NCBI GenBank assembly: GCA_030754885.1
Contig: JASLZL010000010.1
Coordinates: 1 to 53,862 of the forward strand
DNA: 53,862 bases
Direction: 5' to 3'
Origin: Rhodospirillales bacterium
GTDB lineage: Bacteria > Pseudomonadota > Alphaproteobacteria > Rhodospirillales > JASLLZ01
Shown here: positions 17,294 through 25,656 of the stretch, piece after piece
Numbering within the stretch: the first letter of the stretch is position 1
How the letters are laid out: each line of letters starts with the position of its first letter
Notes under the pieces: generated by a model
Database searches by the model: none
Seen by the model: only the letters and a program-made list of their open reading frames with translations
What the model was told of the DNA's origin: nothing
Position numbers and translations under genes: made by a program

Positions 17294-17361
17294 GAGTGTG
17301 GTGGCCTGTATCGTCGTCGGCGAACCTTAGTATACTGTCGGTTCCTAAACGGGGATACGCT

Positions 17362-18033
17362 TTGAACATCTTGTCCCTCGACACGGCCCTGACGGCTTGC
17401 TCGGTCGCCCTGTGGTGTGACGGTGCCGTCGATGCCAAGCACTTCGCCCCAATGGACCGCGGCCAGTCCGAAGCCATAATGCCCATGGTGCGCCAAGTAA
17501 TGGCCGAGGCCGGCGCCCGGTTTTCAGACATTGATCTGGTGGCGGTGACCATCGGGCCAGGCGCCTTTACGGGCCTGCGCATTGGTCTGGCGGCGGCACG
17601 CGGTCTGGCGCTGGCTGCCAACCTGCCTTGCCTTGGCGTGACCACACTCGATGCCGTGGCCGCCGGCGTCGCCACCGCCGAACGGAACGCCGGGACGGTG
17701 CTCGTCGTTCTTGAAACCAAGCGGGACGATGTCTACGCCCAGTCGTTCGATAGCGACCTGAATCAACTGAATTTGCCCAGTGCCGTGGTGCCGGAACGCC
17801 TCAATGGCGCATTTCCCCCGGGGCCACTGACCGTCGCCGGGAACGCCGCCCCTCGGGTCGCAGCGGCGCTGGAGCGGGCCGGCATCTCAGTGTCCTTGAG
17901 CACGGCGCCAGGGCTTCCCGACGCGGCAGTCGTCGCCCGAATTGCCGCCCAGCACTGGCGGCCGGGCCAGATCTTGTCACCGCCGTCGCCCCTTTACTTA
18001 AGGCCCCCGGCCGTTACCCGGTCCTTGGATTAA
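17362..18033 (+). CDS. tsaB: tRNA threonylcarbamoyladenosine biosynthesis protein TsaB
   Basis: Partner of TsaD in making t6A37 in tRNAs that read ANN codons. The N-terminus has the ASKHA fold hallmark NILSLDTALTACSVALW, then GQSEAIMPMVRQVM and VTIGPGAFTGLRIGLAAARGLA, diagnostic for TsaB. TTG 17362 is chosen because it abuts the conserved NILSLDT strand with a GGGGA about 10 nt upstream; the frame opens further upstream with non-conserved residues. The product is 223 residues. rimI, a common downstream neighbour, is absent. The next gene is convergent. Confidence 0.93.
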   Translation: MNILSLDTALTACSVALWCDGAVDAKHFAPMDRGQSEAIMPMVRQVMAEAGARFSDIDLVAVTIGPGAFTGLRIGLAAARGLALAANLPCLGVTTLDAVAAGVATAERNAGTVLVVLETKRDDVYAQSFDSDLNQLNLPSAVVPERLNGAFPPGPLTVAGNAAPRVAAALERAGISVSLSTAPGLPDAAVVARIAAQHWRPGQILSPPSPLYLRPPAVTRSLD

Positions 18034-18037
18034 GCGC

Positions 18038-18337
18038 TTAGACGTCTTCCTTGCGAATGACGAGGACGTGGATAAATTCGGACTCAGCCGGCTCTTCGGC
18101 TTGCAAGGTGAGAACAGTGTGCCCTTGTTCGCGGACGGACCGTGGTACATTTTCCAGGGGCTCGTCGCCGGACAGACGGACGGCAGCAGTCTGACCCGGT
18201 GACATGCTTTCGAGCAAAAGCTTGGTCTTGACGAACGTAAGCGGACAGACTTCTTGTGTTATATCAAGAAAGAGATCAACGTCCCACGTTTTACCGTCTT
18301 TTGAAATATCTTTCATGCTAAGTTCTTGCGCCGCCAT
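18038..18337 (-). CDS. TusA/SirA-like sulfur-carrier family protein
   Basis: A 99-residue protein of the TusA fold. The family motif is ITQEVCPLTFVKTKLLLE with the persulfide-carrying Cys31, followed by SMSPGQTAAVRLSGDEPLENVPRSV. TusA-type proteins pass sulfur from cysteine desulfurases to tRNA thiolation, molybdenum cofactor or other routes; the partner here is unknown. The proposed ATG 18337 lies close behind a TATAAT-like sequence on this strand, so ATG 18316 (MKDISKDG) may be the true start. It is divergent from the MucR-like gene and shares an AT-rich 51-bp region with it. Confidence 0.88.
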   Translation of the reverse strand: MAAQELSMKDISKDGKTWDVDLFLDITQEVCPLTFVKTKLLLESMSPGQTAAVRLSGDEPLENVPRSVREQGHTVLTLQAEEPAESEFIHVLVIRKEDV

Positions 18338-18388
18338 GCATTGTCAATTATATATCCTTCGAGAACTAAAATAGAGGATTCTTTTTAG

Positions 18389-18811
18389 ATGACCCAGAAT
18401 ACAAATCCAAGCGAGCTGCTTGAGCTGACCACGGAAATTGTCGCCGCCCACGTTGGTAATAATTCCACCGCGATCAGTGATCTTCCGCAATTGATCCAGG
18501 ATGTTTACAAGACTCTGGTGATCGTGGGAACCACGCCGGCCGTGCCTGAGAGGCCGCAGCCCGCCGTTCCGATAAAAAAATCAATTTCCCCCGATTACGT
18601 CGTCTGCCTTGAGGATGGGAAAAAGCTAAAGATGCTTAAGCGCCACCTCAAGACCGCCTATAACATGACGCCCGAGGAATATCGGGAGCGTTGGGGTTTG
18701 GCTTCGGATTATCCGATGGTGGCGCCCAATTACGCCAAGCACAGAAGCAATCTGGCCAAGAAAATAGGTCTCGGCACGAAGCCACGCAAGCGTCGCCGCA
18801 AGGCGAGCTGA
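18389..18811 (+). CDS. MucR/Ros family transcriptional regulator with incomplete zinc site
   Basis: A 140-residue regulator of the alphaproteobacterial MucR/Ros family, which silences AT-rich DNA and controls exopolysaccharide, motility and cell-cycle genes. The family core DYVVCLEDGKKLKMLKRHLKTAYNMTPEEYRERWGL is at 69-104, with a basic C-terminal tail (KPRKRRRKAS). Against the Ros zinc site (Cys-x2-Cys-x9-His plus His), it has Cys73, Asp76, His86 and then Ala90/Tyr91, so two ligands are replaced. Zinc-independent Ros-like proteins are known, so function may be kept. The N-terminal helical part (ELLELTTEIVAAHVGNN) is the usual oligomerisation domain. The AT-rich upstream region would suit autoregulation. 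Confidence 0.9.
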   Translation: MTQNTNPSELLELTTEIVAAHVGNNSTAISDLPQLIQDVYKTLVIVGTTPAVPERPQPAVPIKKSISPDYVVCLEDGKKLKMLKRHLKTAYNMTPEEYRERWGLASDYPMVAPNYAKHRSNLAKKIGLGTKPRKRRRKAS

Positions 18812-18877
18812 CTATTGCCAAGAAAATTCGGTCCTTTATTGGCGTTTCGTAACGACCCCGTGGCCGAGAAATAGGTC

Positions 18878-19309
18878 ATGCCGCAAGTATCACGTATCGA
18901 ACAGCAATGCATCGACAAGGGCATGAAGATGACGGCCCAACGCCGGGTAATTGCGCGTGTGCTGTCCGATGCCTCTGATCATCCCGACGTGGAGCAAGTC
19001 TACCAACGGTCTTCCACGATCGACCCCCGGATCAGCATCGCCACCGTGTACCGAACGGTACGCCTGTTCGAAGAAGCAGAGATATTGAAACGCCACGATT
19101 TCGGTGACGGCCGGTCGCGTTATGAGGAAATTACCGACGAGCATCACGACCACTTGATCGACATTCAAACGGGCCGGGTGATCGAATTCCAAAATACAGA
19201 GATCGAAGCCCTGCAGGAAAAGATGGCGGCACAATTCGGTTTTCAACTGATCGGCCACAAGTTGGAACTCTACGGCGTTGCCCTGAACCCGAAGAAGAGC
19301 AAGAGTTGA
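18878..19309 (+). CDS. fur: Fur family metalloregulator (alphaproteobacterial Fur/Mur type)
   Basis: A 143-residue DNA-binding regulator responding to Fe2+ or Mn2+. The winged-helix domain carries RIEQQCIDKGMKMTAQRRVIARVL and the recognition region ISIATVYRTVRLFEEAEIL. The metal site has HHDH at 89-92 followed by LIDIQTGRVIEF. The CxxC structural zinc motifs of E. coli Fur are absent (only Cys11), as is usual in alphaproteobacterial Fur/Mur proteins. The position upstream of miaB-phoH-ybeY-corC is the standard alphaproteobacterial locus. Whether it is chiefly iron- or manganese-responsive cannot be told from sequence. Confidence 0.9.
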   Translation: MPQVSRIEQQCIDKGMKMTAQRRVIARVLSDASDHPDVEQVYQRSSTIDPRISIATVYRTVRLFEEAEILKRHDFGDGRSRYEEITDEHHDHLIDIQTGRVIEFQNTEIEALQEKMAAQFGFQLIGHKLELYGVALNPKKSKS

Positions 19310-19381
19310 TGCCGATGGGGGATGAACGAGAGACGATACTCTCTCCCCTTCGCGGTCGCGTGACGCAATAGCGGAGCGGCT

Positions 19382-20758
19382 TTGGCAAAAAAACTCTACA
19401 TCAAGACCTACGGCTGCCAAATGAACGTCTACGACTCCACCCGCATGGCGGATGTCCTGGCGCCGCTGGGATACGTCCGCTGCGACGGAGCAGAGACGGC
19501 GGATATGGTTATCCTCAACACCTGCCACATCCGCGAGAAGGCGGCCGAGAAAGTGTTCTCGGAACTGGGCCGCCTCAGGCCCCTCAAGGAGCGCAAGAAA
19601 AAAGCCGGCGGGCGCATGATCCTGGCGGTTGCGGGTTGTGTCGCCCAGGCCCAGGGGAAAGAGTTTCTGCGCCGTGCCCCTTTCGTCGACTTGGTTTTCG
19701 GGCCCCAGACCTATCATACCTTGCCGGCCATGGTGGCGCGGATCATGGATGGCGAAGGCCATATCCTTGAGACCGAATTCCCCCCTGAGTCCAAGTTCGA
19801 CTACTTGCCCGAGACCCCTGGCCTCGATGGCTCCACCGCCTTTCTCACCGTGCAAGAGGGCTGCGATAGGTTCTGCACGTTCTGTGTCGTGCCCTATACC
19901 CGGGGCAGCGAGCAGTCGCGCCCAGCGGCGGCGGTGGCGGCAGAGGCTCGGAGTTTGGTCCGGGCCGGAGCGCGCGAGATCACCCTCCTCGGCCAGAACG
20001 TCAATGCCTATCACGGTGGGGCGCCGGACGGCGGCACGTGGCGGCTGGGACGCCTGATTCGCGAACTTGCGGAAATCGATGGCCTCGACCGTCTCCGCTA
20101 CACCACGTCCCATCCGGCCGACATGGATGACGAACTGATCTCTGCGCACCGGGACGTACCGGGGCTTATGCCGTTCCTGCACTTGCCCGTGCAGTCGGGA
20201 TCCGACCGCGTGCTTGCCGCCATGAACCGACGTCACCGGGCCGACGATTACCGTCGCCTGGCCGACCGGCTGAGAGAGGCCAAGCCCGACCTGGCGTTAT
20301 CGTCGGATTTCATTGTCGGCTTTCCCGGCGAGAGCGAGACCGATTTCCAGGCCACCCTTGATCTGGTCGCCGACGTTGGCTTTGCCCAGGCCTATTCGTT
20401 TCAATACAACCCCCGCCCCGGAACCCCGGCGGCAACGATGGATACTCAGGTGCCCGACGCCGTCAAGGGCGAACGTCTGGCCCACCTACAGGAATTGTTG
20501 AACGAACAACAGCAATCGTTCAACCAACGGTCCGTAGGTCAGGTGATGGCTGTCCTGTTCGAGCGTTCGGGCAAGCACGCCGGGCAACTGGTGGGCCGCA
20601 GCCCGTATATGCAAGCGGTCCACGCACGAATGCCCCAAGATGCCTTTGGCGCCATCGTCGCGGTCCGTGTCGAGGCCGCCTACGCCAACAGCCTGAGTGG
20701 CGTTCTGGCGCACCACGACGGACAAGTGCCAACCAACAGTGAGAGGGCCTGCGCTTGA
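19382..20758 (+). CDS. miaB: tRNA-2-methylthio-N6-isopentenyladenosine synthase MiaB
   Basis: Radical-SAM methylthiotransferase that modifies i6A37 to ms2i6A37. The UPF0004 domain has cluster ligands Cys12 (YGCQMN), Cys48 (NTCHIREKA) and Cys86 (VAGCVAQ). The radical-SAM cluster is CDRFCTFC with Cys161, Cys165 and Cys168. A TRAM domain ends the 458 residues ([26 protein letters not shown]). The start is TTG directly before the conserved [13 protein letters not shown]. The stop overlaps the phoH start by 4 bp (TTGA). Confidence 0.97.
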   Translation: MAKKLYIKTYGCQMNVYDSTRMADVLAPLGYVRCDGAETADMVILNTCHIREKAAEKVFSELGRLRPLKERKKKAGGRMILAVAGCVAQAQGKEFLRRAPFVDLVFGPQTYHTLPAMVARIMDGEGHILETEFPPESKFDYLPETPGLDGSTAFLTVQEGCDRFCTFCVVPYTRGSEQSRPAAAVAAEARSLVRAGAREITLLGQNVNAYHGGAPDGGTWRLGRLIRELAEIDGLDRLRYTTSHPADMDDELISAHRDVPGLMPFLHLPVQSGSDRVLAAMNRRHRADDYRRLADRLREAKPDLALSSDFIVGFPGESETDFQATLDLVADVGFAQAYSFQYNPRPGTPAATMDTQVPDAVKGERLAHLQELLNEQQQSFNQRSVGQVMAVLFERSGKHAGQLVGRSPYMQAVHARMPQDAFGAIVAVRVEAAYANSLSGVLAHHDGQVPTNSERACA

Positions 20759-21795
20759 CTGCACCGTCGACGCCCGCCCCGATCACCGCCGATGGCGCCG
20801 AAGACGCCACCGTCAAGCTGGAATTCGACGACAACACGCTGTTGATCCAGCTCTTCGGTTCCCACCACGCTCACTTGGCGCGTATCGAACAGGCCCTCGA
20901 TGTGTCGCTCAACGCCCGCGGAAACGTCCTCACCGTGGCCGGAGATTCCGGCGGCGTAAAGGTGGCCCGGGCTGTCCTCGACGGCCTCTACAAGCGGCTA
21001 AAGGACGGCATGGATGTTGACCGCGATGACGTCGATGCGGCGCTTCGCATGATCGGACCGGGCGGCGCCGGGAACATAGACGACGATCCCGTTATCCGCA
21101 CACGCAAGCGCCACATCTCTCCGCGCTCTCCTACCCAGGCGGCCTATATCCGCGCCATCGACGAAGCCGAGCTTGTATTCGGACTGGGTCCTGCCGGCAC
21201 TGGTAAGACTTATCTGGCGGTGGCTAAAGCGGTAGAGAAGCTCATCGGCGGCGAGGTCGATCGCATCATCTTGTCGCGCCCGGCGGTCGAGGCGGGCGAG
21301 CAACTGGGTTTTCTGCCGGGCGACATGCGCGAGAAGGTCGACCCTTACCTGAGACCGATCTACGACGCGCTGCACGACATGCTACCCACCCAGCAGGTTG
21401 CCAAGCGCATGGAGCGCGGCGAGATCGAGGTCGCCCCCCTGGCCTTCATGCGCGGCCGAACGCTGGCCAACGCCTTCGTCATCCTGGACGAGGCACAGAA
21501 CACATCAGCCGTTCAAATGAAGATGTTCCTTACCCGGCTGGGCGAGAATTCCCGCATGGTGGTCACCGGCGATCTAAGCCAGGTCGATTTGCCGCGCGGC
21601 ACGCGTTCAGGCCTTCGGGAGGCGGTTGATATTTTGGAAGGCAATGAAACAATTGCTGTGGTGCGGTTCACCGATAGCGACGTCGTCCGCCACCCCTTGG
21701 TCGCCCGCATCGTGGGCGCCTATGAAGCGGTGGAAAGGCGGCGCGGAACCGGGGCGCGCTACAAAAAGGGCGACGGCGAAAAGCCGGACACATGA
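20755..21795 (+). CDS. phoH: PhoH-like ATPase
   Basis: Cytoplasmic P-loop ATPase, probably RNA-related. The 346 residues have an N-terminal KH-like region ([23 protein letters not shown]), Walker [10 protein letters not shown] (about 145-153) and Walker [11 protein letters not shown], then [26 protein letters not shown]. The start is TTG overlapping the miaB stop; the stop overlaps the ybeY start (ATGA). Close coupling with ybeY supports a shared role in RNA metabolism. Confidence 0.95.
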   Translation: MTAPSTPAPITADGAEDATVKLEFDDNTLLIQLFGSHHAHLARIEQALDVSLNARGNVLTVAGDSGGVKVARAVLDGLYKRLKDGMDVDRDDVDAALRMIGPGGAGNIDDDPVIRTRKRHISPRSPTQAAYIRAIDEAELVFGLGPAGTGKTYLAVAKAVEKLIGGEVDRIILSRPAVEAGEQLGFLPGDMREKVDPYLRPIYDALHDMLPTQQVAKRMERGEIEVAPLAFMRGRTLANAFVILDEAQNTSAVQMKMFLTRLGENSRMVVTGDLSQVDLPRGTRSGLREAVDILEGNETIAVVRFTDSDVVRHPLVARIVGAYEAVERRRGTGARYKKGDGEKPDT

Positions 21796-22298
21796 CAACG
21801 GGCCTGGATGTCGCCGTATCGGTCTCTTGCCCTGCCTGGATCACCGCACTACCGGGGGCGCAAGACCTATGCAAGGGCGCTGCCCAAGCCGCTTTCGTGG
21901 CGGCCGCATCGGGTATCGCCTGGGCGGAAGCTAGCCTGATGCTGACCGATGACACCATGATGCGGGACTTAAACCGGACCTACCGGGATCAGGACAAGCC
22001 AACCAATGTGCTGGCCTTTCCCGGTCTCGACAACGTGGACGTGCCGGGAACGCCGATCATGCTGGGCGACGTGGTCGTCGCCTACGAGACCGCCGCTGCC
22101 GAGGCCGCACACTTGCGGACCGCCCTGGCCGACCATTTAAGTCACCTGATTGTGCATGGTATACTGCATCTGTTGGGTCACGATCACGAGTCCGACGCCG
22201 ACGCCGAGCGCATGGAAGGGTTGGAAAGCCGGGCGCTCGCCTCCCTCGGCGTTGAAATCGAAACCGTGACCGTGCCCGATGACGGCGAGGAGAGATGA
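21792..22298 (+). CDS. ybeY: Endoribonuclease / rRNA maturation factor YbeY
   Basis: Single-strand-specific metallo-endoribonuclease for 16S rRNA 3' maturation and ribosome quality control. The 168-residue protein has the zinc motif HGILHLLGHDH (about 121-131). The typical MLTDDTMMRDLNRTYRDQDKPTNVLAFP comes before it. ATG overlaps the phoH stop by 4 bp and the stop overlaps the corC start by 4 bp. Confidence 0.96.
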   Translation: MTTGLDVAVSVSCPAWITALPGAQDLCKGAAQAAFVAAASGIAWAEASLMLTDDTMMRDLNRTYRDQDKPTNVLAFPGLDNVDVPGTPIMLGDVVVAYETAAAEAAHLRTALADHLSHLIVHGILHLLGHDHESDADAERMEGLESRALASLGVEIETVTVPDDGEER

Positions 22299-23194
22299 AC
22301 GACGAGTCGTCCACCAGTTCGCCCCGAGATGATGGGGTCGCCCAGGAAACCTTCCTGACCAGCACCGTGCGCGGATGGCTGCGCCGCCTGCGCGGCGGTC
22401 GCAACGGCGAGTCCTCGGCGCGCGACACCCTTGAGGAGTTAATCGAGGAACGCGAGGAGGTTCCCCTCGACAAGGACGAAAAGCGGCTTCTTGCCAACGT
22501 GCTCGACCTCCGTGGATGCACCGTGCACGACGTGATGGTGCCCGGCGCCGACATTGTCGCCGTCGAAGCCAGTACATCCCTGGCTGAGGTCACCCAAATC
22601 ATGACCCAGGAGGGCCATTCCCGCTTACCCGTCTATCGCAAAACCCTTGACGACGCCATGGGCATGATTCACATCAAGGACGTCCTGGCATGGCGCGGCG
22701 ACGACAAGAACTTTCTGCCGTCCCGGGTGCTGCGTCAGGTACTGTTCGTAGCGCCCTCCATGCAAGTCCTTGAACTGTTGTTGGAGATGCGCGTCAAACG
22801 CTCTCACATGGCTTTGGTGGTCGACGAGTTCGGCGGTGTCGACGGCCTGGTCACCATCGAGGACCTGGTCGAGGAGATCATCGGCGAGATAGAGGACGAA
22901 CACGACCGTACCGACGAGCCCCAACTGATACGCCATGACGACGGCACATTGGACGCCGACGCCCGGGTCCCCGTCGAGACCCTTGAGGAAATCGCCGGCG
23001 CGATCCTCACCGACGAAGAGCGCGAAGACGTCGAAACCCTCGGCGGTCTTGTTGCCGCCCTGGCCGGACGTGTTCCCATCCGCGGCGAACTGATCGCCCA
23101 CGGATCGGGCCTGGAATTCGAAGTCGTCGATGCCGACCCGCGGCGGGTCAAGCGGATCAAGGTGCGCGGCCTGGCGCCGGGCATACATGAATAA
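22295..23194 (+). CDS. corC: CorC/HlyC family protein with CBS pair
   Basis: A 299-residue cytoplasmic protein with two CBS domains (VHDVMVPGADIVAVEASTSLAEV and MALVVDEFGGVDGLVTIEDLVEEIIGEI) and a C-terminal CorC_HlyC/transporter-associated domain (DADARVPVETLEEIAGAIL; ETLGGLVAALAGRVPIRGE). There is no transmembrane DUF21 part, so it is the short CorC form, linked to magnesium/cobalt homeostasis in enterics. The last 8 bp overlap the start of lnt. Confidence 0.92.
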   Translation: MNDESSTSSPRDDGVAQETFLTSTVRGWLRRLRGGRNGESSARDTLEELIEEREEVPLDKDEKRLLANVLDLRGCTVHDVMVPGADIVAVEASTSLAEVTQIMTQEGHSRLPVYRKTLDDAMGMIHIKDVLAWRGDDKNFLPSRVLRQVLFVAPSMQVLELLLEMRVKRSHMALVVDEFGGVDGLVTIEDLVEEIIGEIEDEHDRTDEPQLIRHDDGTLDADARVPVETLEEIAGAILTDEEREDVETLGGLVAALAGRVPIRGELIAHGSGLEFEVVDADPRRVKRIKVRGLAPGIHE

Positions 23195-24785
23195 TTTCCT
23201 GGTCGCGCTAAAAGGGCGCGTTGGTGACCTCTCTGGATGGCGGCGCCCCGTTTCCGCCGCCGGGCTTGGCGTCCTGGCCACGGCAGCCTTGCCGCCACTC
23301 CATTTGCTTGTGCTCTTGGTTCCCGCCTTTGTCGGCCTGTTGTGGCTGTTGGACGGGGCCCGGCGATGGCGGACCGCCTTTGCCGTCGGGTGGTGGTTCG
23401 GCTTTGGCTATTTTGTGGCTGGCCTCCATTGGATCGCCTTTGCCCTCTTGGTCGAAGCAGAGAAGTTTGCTTGGATGATCCCGTTCGCCGTCTTCGGATT
23501 GGCGGCAATCATGGCCGTCTTCCCGGGCCTTGCAGTCCTGACGACCAAAGCCAGCCGAACCCGGGGCCTCGGTCGGGTGTTGATTATCGGCGTTGCCTGG
23601 ACGGCCTTCGAATGGCTTCGTGGATGGGCCTTCACAGGCTTTCCCTGGAATCTCATCGGCACCGTGTGGACGCTTTCCGACGCCATGCTCCAGATGGCCG
23701 CGGTCACCGGCATATATGGACTCAGCCTGCTGACCGTCATCGTCGCCGCGATGCCCGCGGTGCTGGCCGATAACGCCACCCGGGGATGGCGCCCCATCGC
23801 CGCCGTCGTATTAGCCGGCGTGGCGCTGACCGTCGTTTGGGGTGCGGGCGTGGCGCGTCTGGCGACGGCCGGCGACGACATCGTTGACGGTGTGCGGCTG
23901 CGCATCGTCCAGGCCAGTATTCCCCAAAAGCTCAAGTGGCGACCCGAGCTGCGCCGCCGCCACCTGGAGCAACAGCTCCGCATGAGCGTTGCCGACCCGG
24001 CGCTTGGCGGGGTGCCGCCGACCCACGTCATCTGGGGCGAAACCATGGTGCCCTTCCCCCTCGCCAACGATGCCGAGGCGCTCAGGCTCATCGGCAGGGC
24101 AACTCCGCAAGGTGGCGTCACGATTACCGGCGCGCCCCGTATCACGGCGCCCGGCCAAAAGCCGTACCGGGTATGGAACAGCCTCCATGCCGTCGATCCC
24201 GGGGGCCGGGTGGTCGGCACCTACGACAAGGCCCATCTGGTGCCATTCGGCGAATACGTACCGTTCAGCCGCTTTCTGTCCTTCGCCAAGGTGACTCAGG
24301 GCCGGACCGGTTTTTCACCCGGTGCCGGACCGACGACCCTGAACGTGGCGGGCCTTCCACCGTTCAGCCCGTTGATATGCTACGAGATCATCTTCCCTGG
24401 CCGGGTGACAGGTCCAGGCGAGCGTCCGAAGTGGCTTCTCAATCTCACCAACGATAGTTGGTTCGGCCGTTCGTCGGGGCCCTATCAGCACCTTGCCGCC
24501 GCCCGTCTGCGCGCCGTCGAAGAAGGCGTGCCCCTGGTGCGCGTCGCCAATTCCGGCATCTCGGCCATCATCGATCCTTACGGGAGGACCGTGGCTTCCC
24601 TGGAACTGGGGCGGCAAGGCGTCATCGACGGCGATCTTCCCGCCGCCCTTGTTCAATCAACCCCTTTTGCGCGCCTGGGCAATGCTGTCTTTGTGCTCCT
24701 ATCAATCGCCTTGACCATGGCGGCATATTTTATGCCCGAAGGCATACGCACGCCAGATGACAAAAATATTAATCCGGGAAAATAA
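23187..24785 (+). CDS. lnt: Apolipoprotein N-acyltransferase
   Basis: Adds the third acyl chain to lipoproteins at the periplasmic face of the inner membrane. The 532 residues have an N-terminal multi-helix membrane domain (to about 215), then a nitrilase domain with the catalytic Glu in VIWGETMVPFP (about 285), Lys in TYDKAHLVPFGEYVP (about 348) and Cys in PLICYEIIFPG (about 398). A final membrane helix (LGNAVFVLLSIALTMAAYF) closes it. ATG 23187 overlaps the end of corC. In rhizobia the homologue was described as actA, required for acid tolerance, next to phrR. Confidence 0.96.
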   Translation: MNNFLVALKGRVGDLSGWRRPVSAAGLGVLATAALPPLHLLVLLVPAFVGLLWLLDGARRWRTAFAVGWWFGFGYFVAGLHWIAFALLVEAEKFAWMIPFAVFGLAAIMAVFPGLAVLTTKASRTRGLGRVLIIGVAWTAFEWLRGWAFTGFPWNLIGTVWTLSDAMLQMAAVTGIYGLSLLTVIVAAMPAVLADNATRGWRPIAAVVLAGVALTVVWGAGVARLATAGDDIVDGVRLRIVQASIPQKLKWRPELRRRHLEQQLRMSVADPALGGVPPTHVIWGETMVPFPLANDAEALRLIGRATPQGGVTITGAPRITAPGQKPYRVWNSLHAVDPGGRVVGTYDKAHLVPFGEYVPFSRFLSFAKVTQGRTGFSPGAGPTTLNVAGLPPFSPLICYEIIFPGRVTGPGERPKWLLNLTNDSWFGRSSGPYQHLAAARLRAVEEGVPLVRVANSGISAIIDPYGRTVASLELGRQGVIDGDLPAALVQSTPFARLGNAVFVLLSIALTMAAYFMPEGIRTPDDKNINPGK

Positions 24786-24846
24786 CGATCTCTTACTATC
24801 TAAGCGATAAACGTCTGAAAAATTAACTTTTTTTGAAATATTCATG

Positions 24847-24876
24847 TTGACGGTATAACGTAGTTATCGACATATT
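24847..24876 (+). promoter_or_regulatory. Candidate promoter of the XRE regulator
   Basis: TTGACG (24847-24852) and CATATT (24871-24876) lie 18 bp apart in an AT-rich gap. The spacer itself holds a small palindrome, ATAAC-gta-GTTAT (24855-24867). The predicted transcription start falls near the left half of the 22-bp palindrome at 24894. Confidence 0.45.
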
Positions 24877-24893
24877 GTGCGAGTTTCTGATAG

Positions 24894-24915
24894 CAATAGG
24901 TGTGCACACCTATTG
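24894..24915. promoter_or_regulatory. 22-bp perfect palindrome, probable operator
   Basis: CAATAGGTGTG (24894-24904) is followed directly by its exact reverse complement (24905-24915). It lies 17 bp after the candidate -10 and 36 bp before the ATG of the XRE regulator, where a bound dimer would block transcription. I infer autoregulation by the XRE protein; no T-run follows, so it is not a terminator. Confidence 0.7.
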
Positions 24916-24951
24916 TTCTCATTTTAACCCTGCAATTGATGGCCCTCGACA

Positions 24952-25425
24952 ATGGACGAAGCAAAATCGCGCCGCGGTCGCCGTGGATCGGCACGACGCT
25001 ATCCACCCGGCACGCCGAATCCGGTGGACATACATGTTGGCAGCCGGGTTCGTCTGCGCCGCACTCTGCTCGGCCTAAGTCAGGACAAGCTGGGCCAAGC
25101 TCTGGGCCTCACCTTTCAGCAGGTGCAAAAATACGAACGCGGGGCCAACCGCATCGGGGCCAGCCGCCTGTTTGAACTCAGCCGCATCCTCGACGTGCCG
25201 GTTTCCTTCTTTTACGACGACATGCCCGACGACATCGCGAAGACGGTTGGACCTCCCGCGGGCGGCTTTCACGACCAGCCTCAGGCCTCCTACGAGGCTG
25301 ATTCATTAAGCCGCCGCGAAACCTTGGAATTGGTTCGCGCCTATTATCGCATTGCCAATCCAAAGGTGCGTAAGCGACTTTTCGAGTTAACCAAGTCCCT
25401 GGGCAGGGCCGGCGACGATTCTTAA
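24952..25425 (+). CDS. XRE family transcriptional regulator (PhrR/PraR-like position)
   Basis: A 157-residue regulator with a central Cro/C1-type helix-turn-helix (IHVGSRVRLRRTLLGLSQDKLGQALGLTFQQVQKYERGANRIGASRLFELSRILDVPVSFFYDD, about 26-91) and a C-terminal helical part (RRETLELVRAYYRIANPKVRKRLFELTKSL). The basic N-terminus (SRRGRRGSARR) is an extension. Homologues between lnt and metK in alphaproteobacteria include PhrR (low-pH induced) and PraR (biofilm/quorum sensing); assignment to these rests on position and fold. The upstream perfect palindrome suggests self-control. Confidence 0.92.
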   Translation: MDEAKSRRGRRGSARRYPPGTPNPVDIHVGSRVRLRRTLLGLSQDKLGQALGLTFQQVQKYERGANRIGASRLFELSRILDVPVSFFYDDMPDDIAKTVGPPAGGFHDQPQASYEADSLSRRETLELVRAYYRIANPKVRKRLFELTKSLGRAGDDS

Positions 25426-25518
25426 AGCCGGGCGGGCTATCCGGTACTGTCGAATTCCCTTGACGCCCGAAACAAAGCTTGCAAAAAGTGCTGCCGCCGG
25501 ACGCACCATGGCGTCTGG

Positions 25519-25572
25519 ACGTGGATGGATTTGGACCGCTTGCCACCACGCAAAAAAAGGCGCTAAGTGGGC
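25519..25572 (+). ncRNA. SAM-II (SAM-alpha, metA motif) riboswitch
   Basis: Binds S-adenosylmethionine and lowers metK expression. The conserved parts of the alphaproteobacterial SAM-II class appear in order: P1 5' strand CGTGG (25520-25524), loop ATTTGGACCG, GCTTGCC (25538-25544), P1 3' strand CCACG (25546-25550), an A-rich connector, then the conserved GCTAA (25562-25566). The pseudoknot can form between CGCTT in the loop and AAG-G-CG before GCTAA, with one bulge. It lies about 85 nt upstream of the metK start. Pattern recognised by eye, not by a covariance model. Confidence 0.82.
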
Positions 25573-25656
25573 TTTCTTTGAATAGCTTCCGCTGCGGTGC
25601 GTGAGGCTGTTGTCGGTGCCCCGGTCCTTCGTCTTTATTCAGCCAACCGGGAGACC

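Noticed and set aside
18890-20236. 448-codon frame antisense to fur and miaB
   Set aside because: Spans two conserved genes on the other strand and shows no conserved motif of its own.
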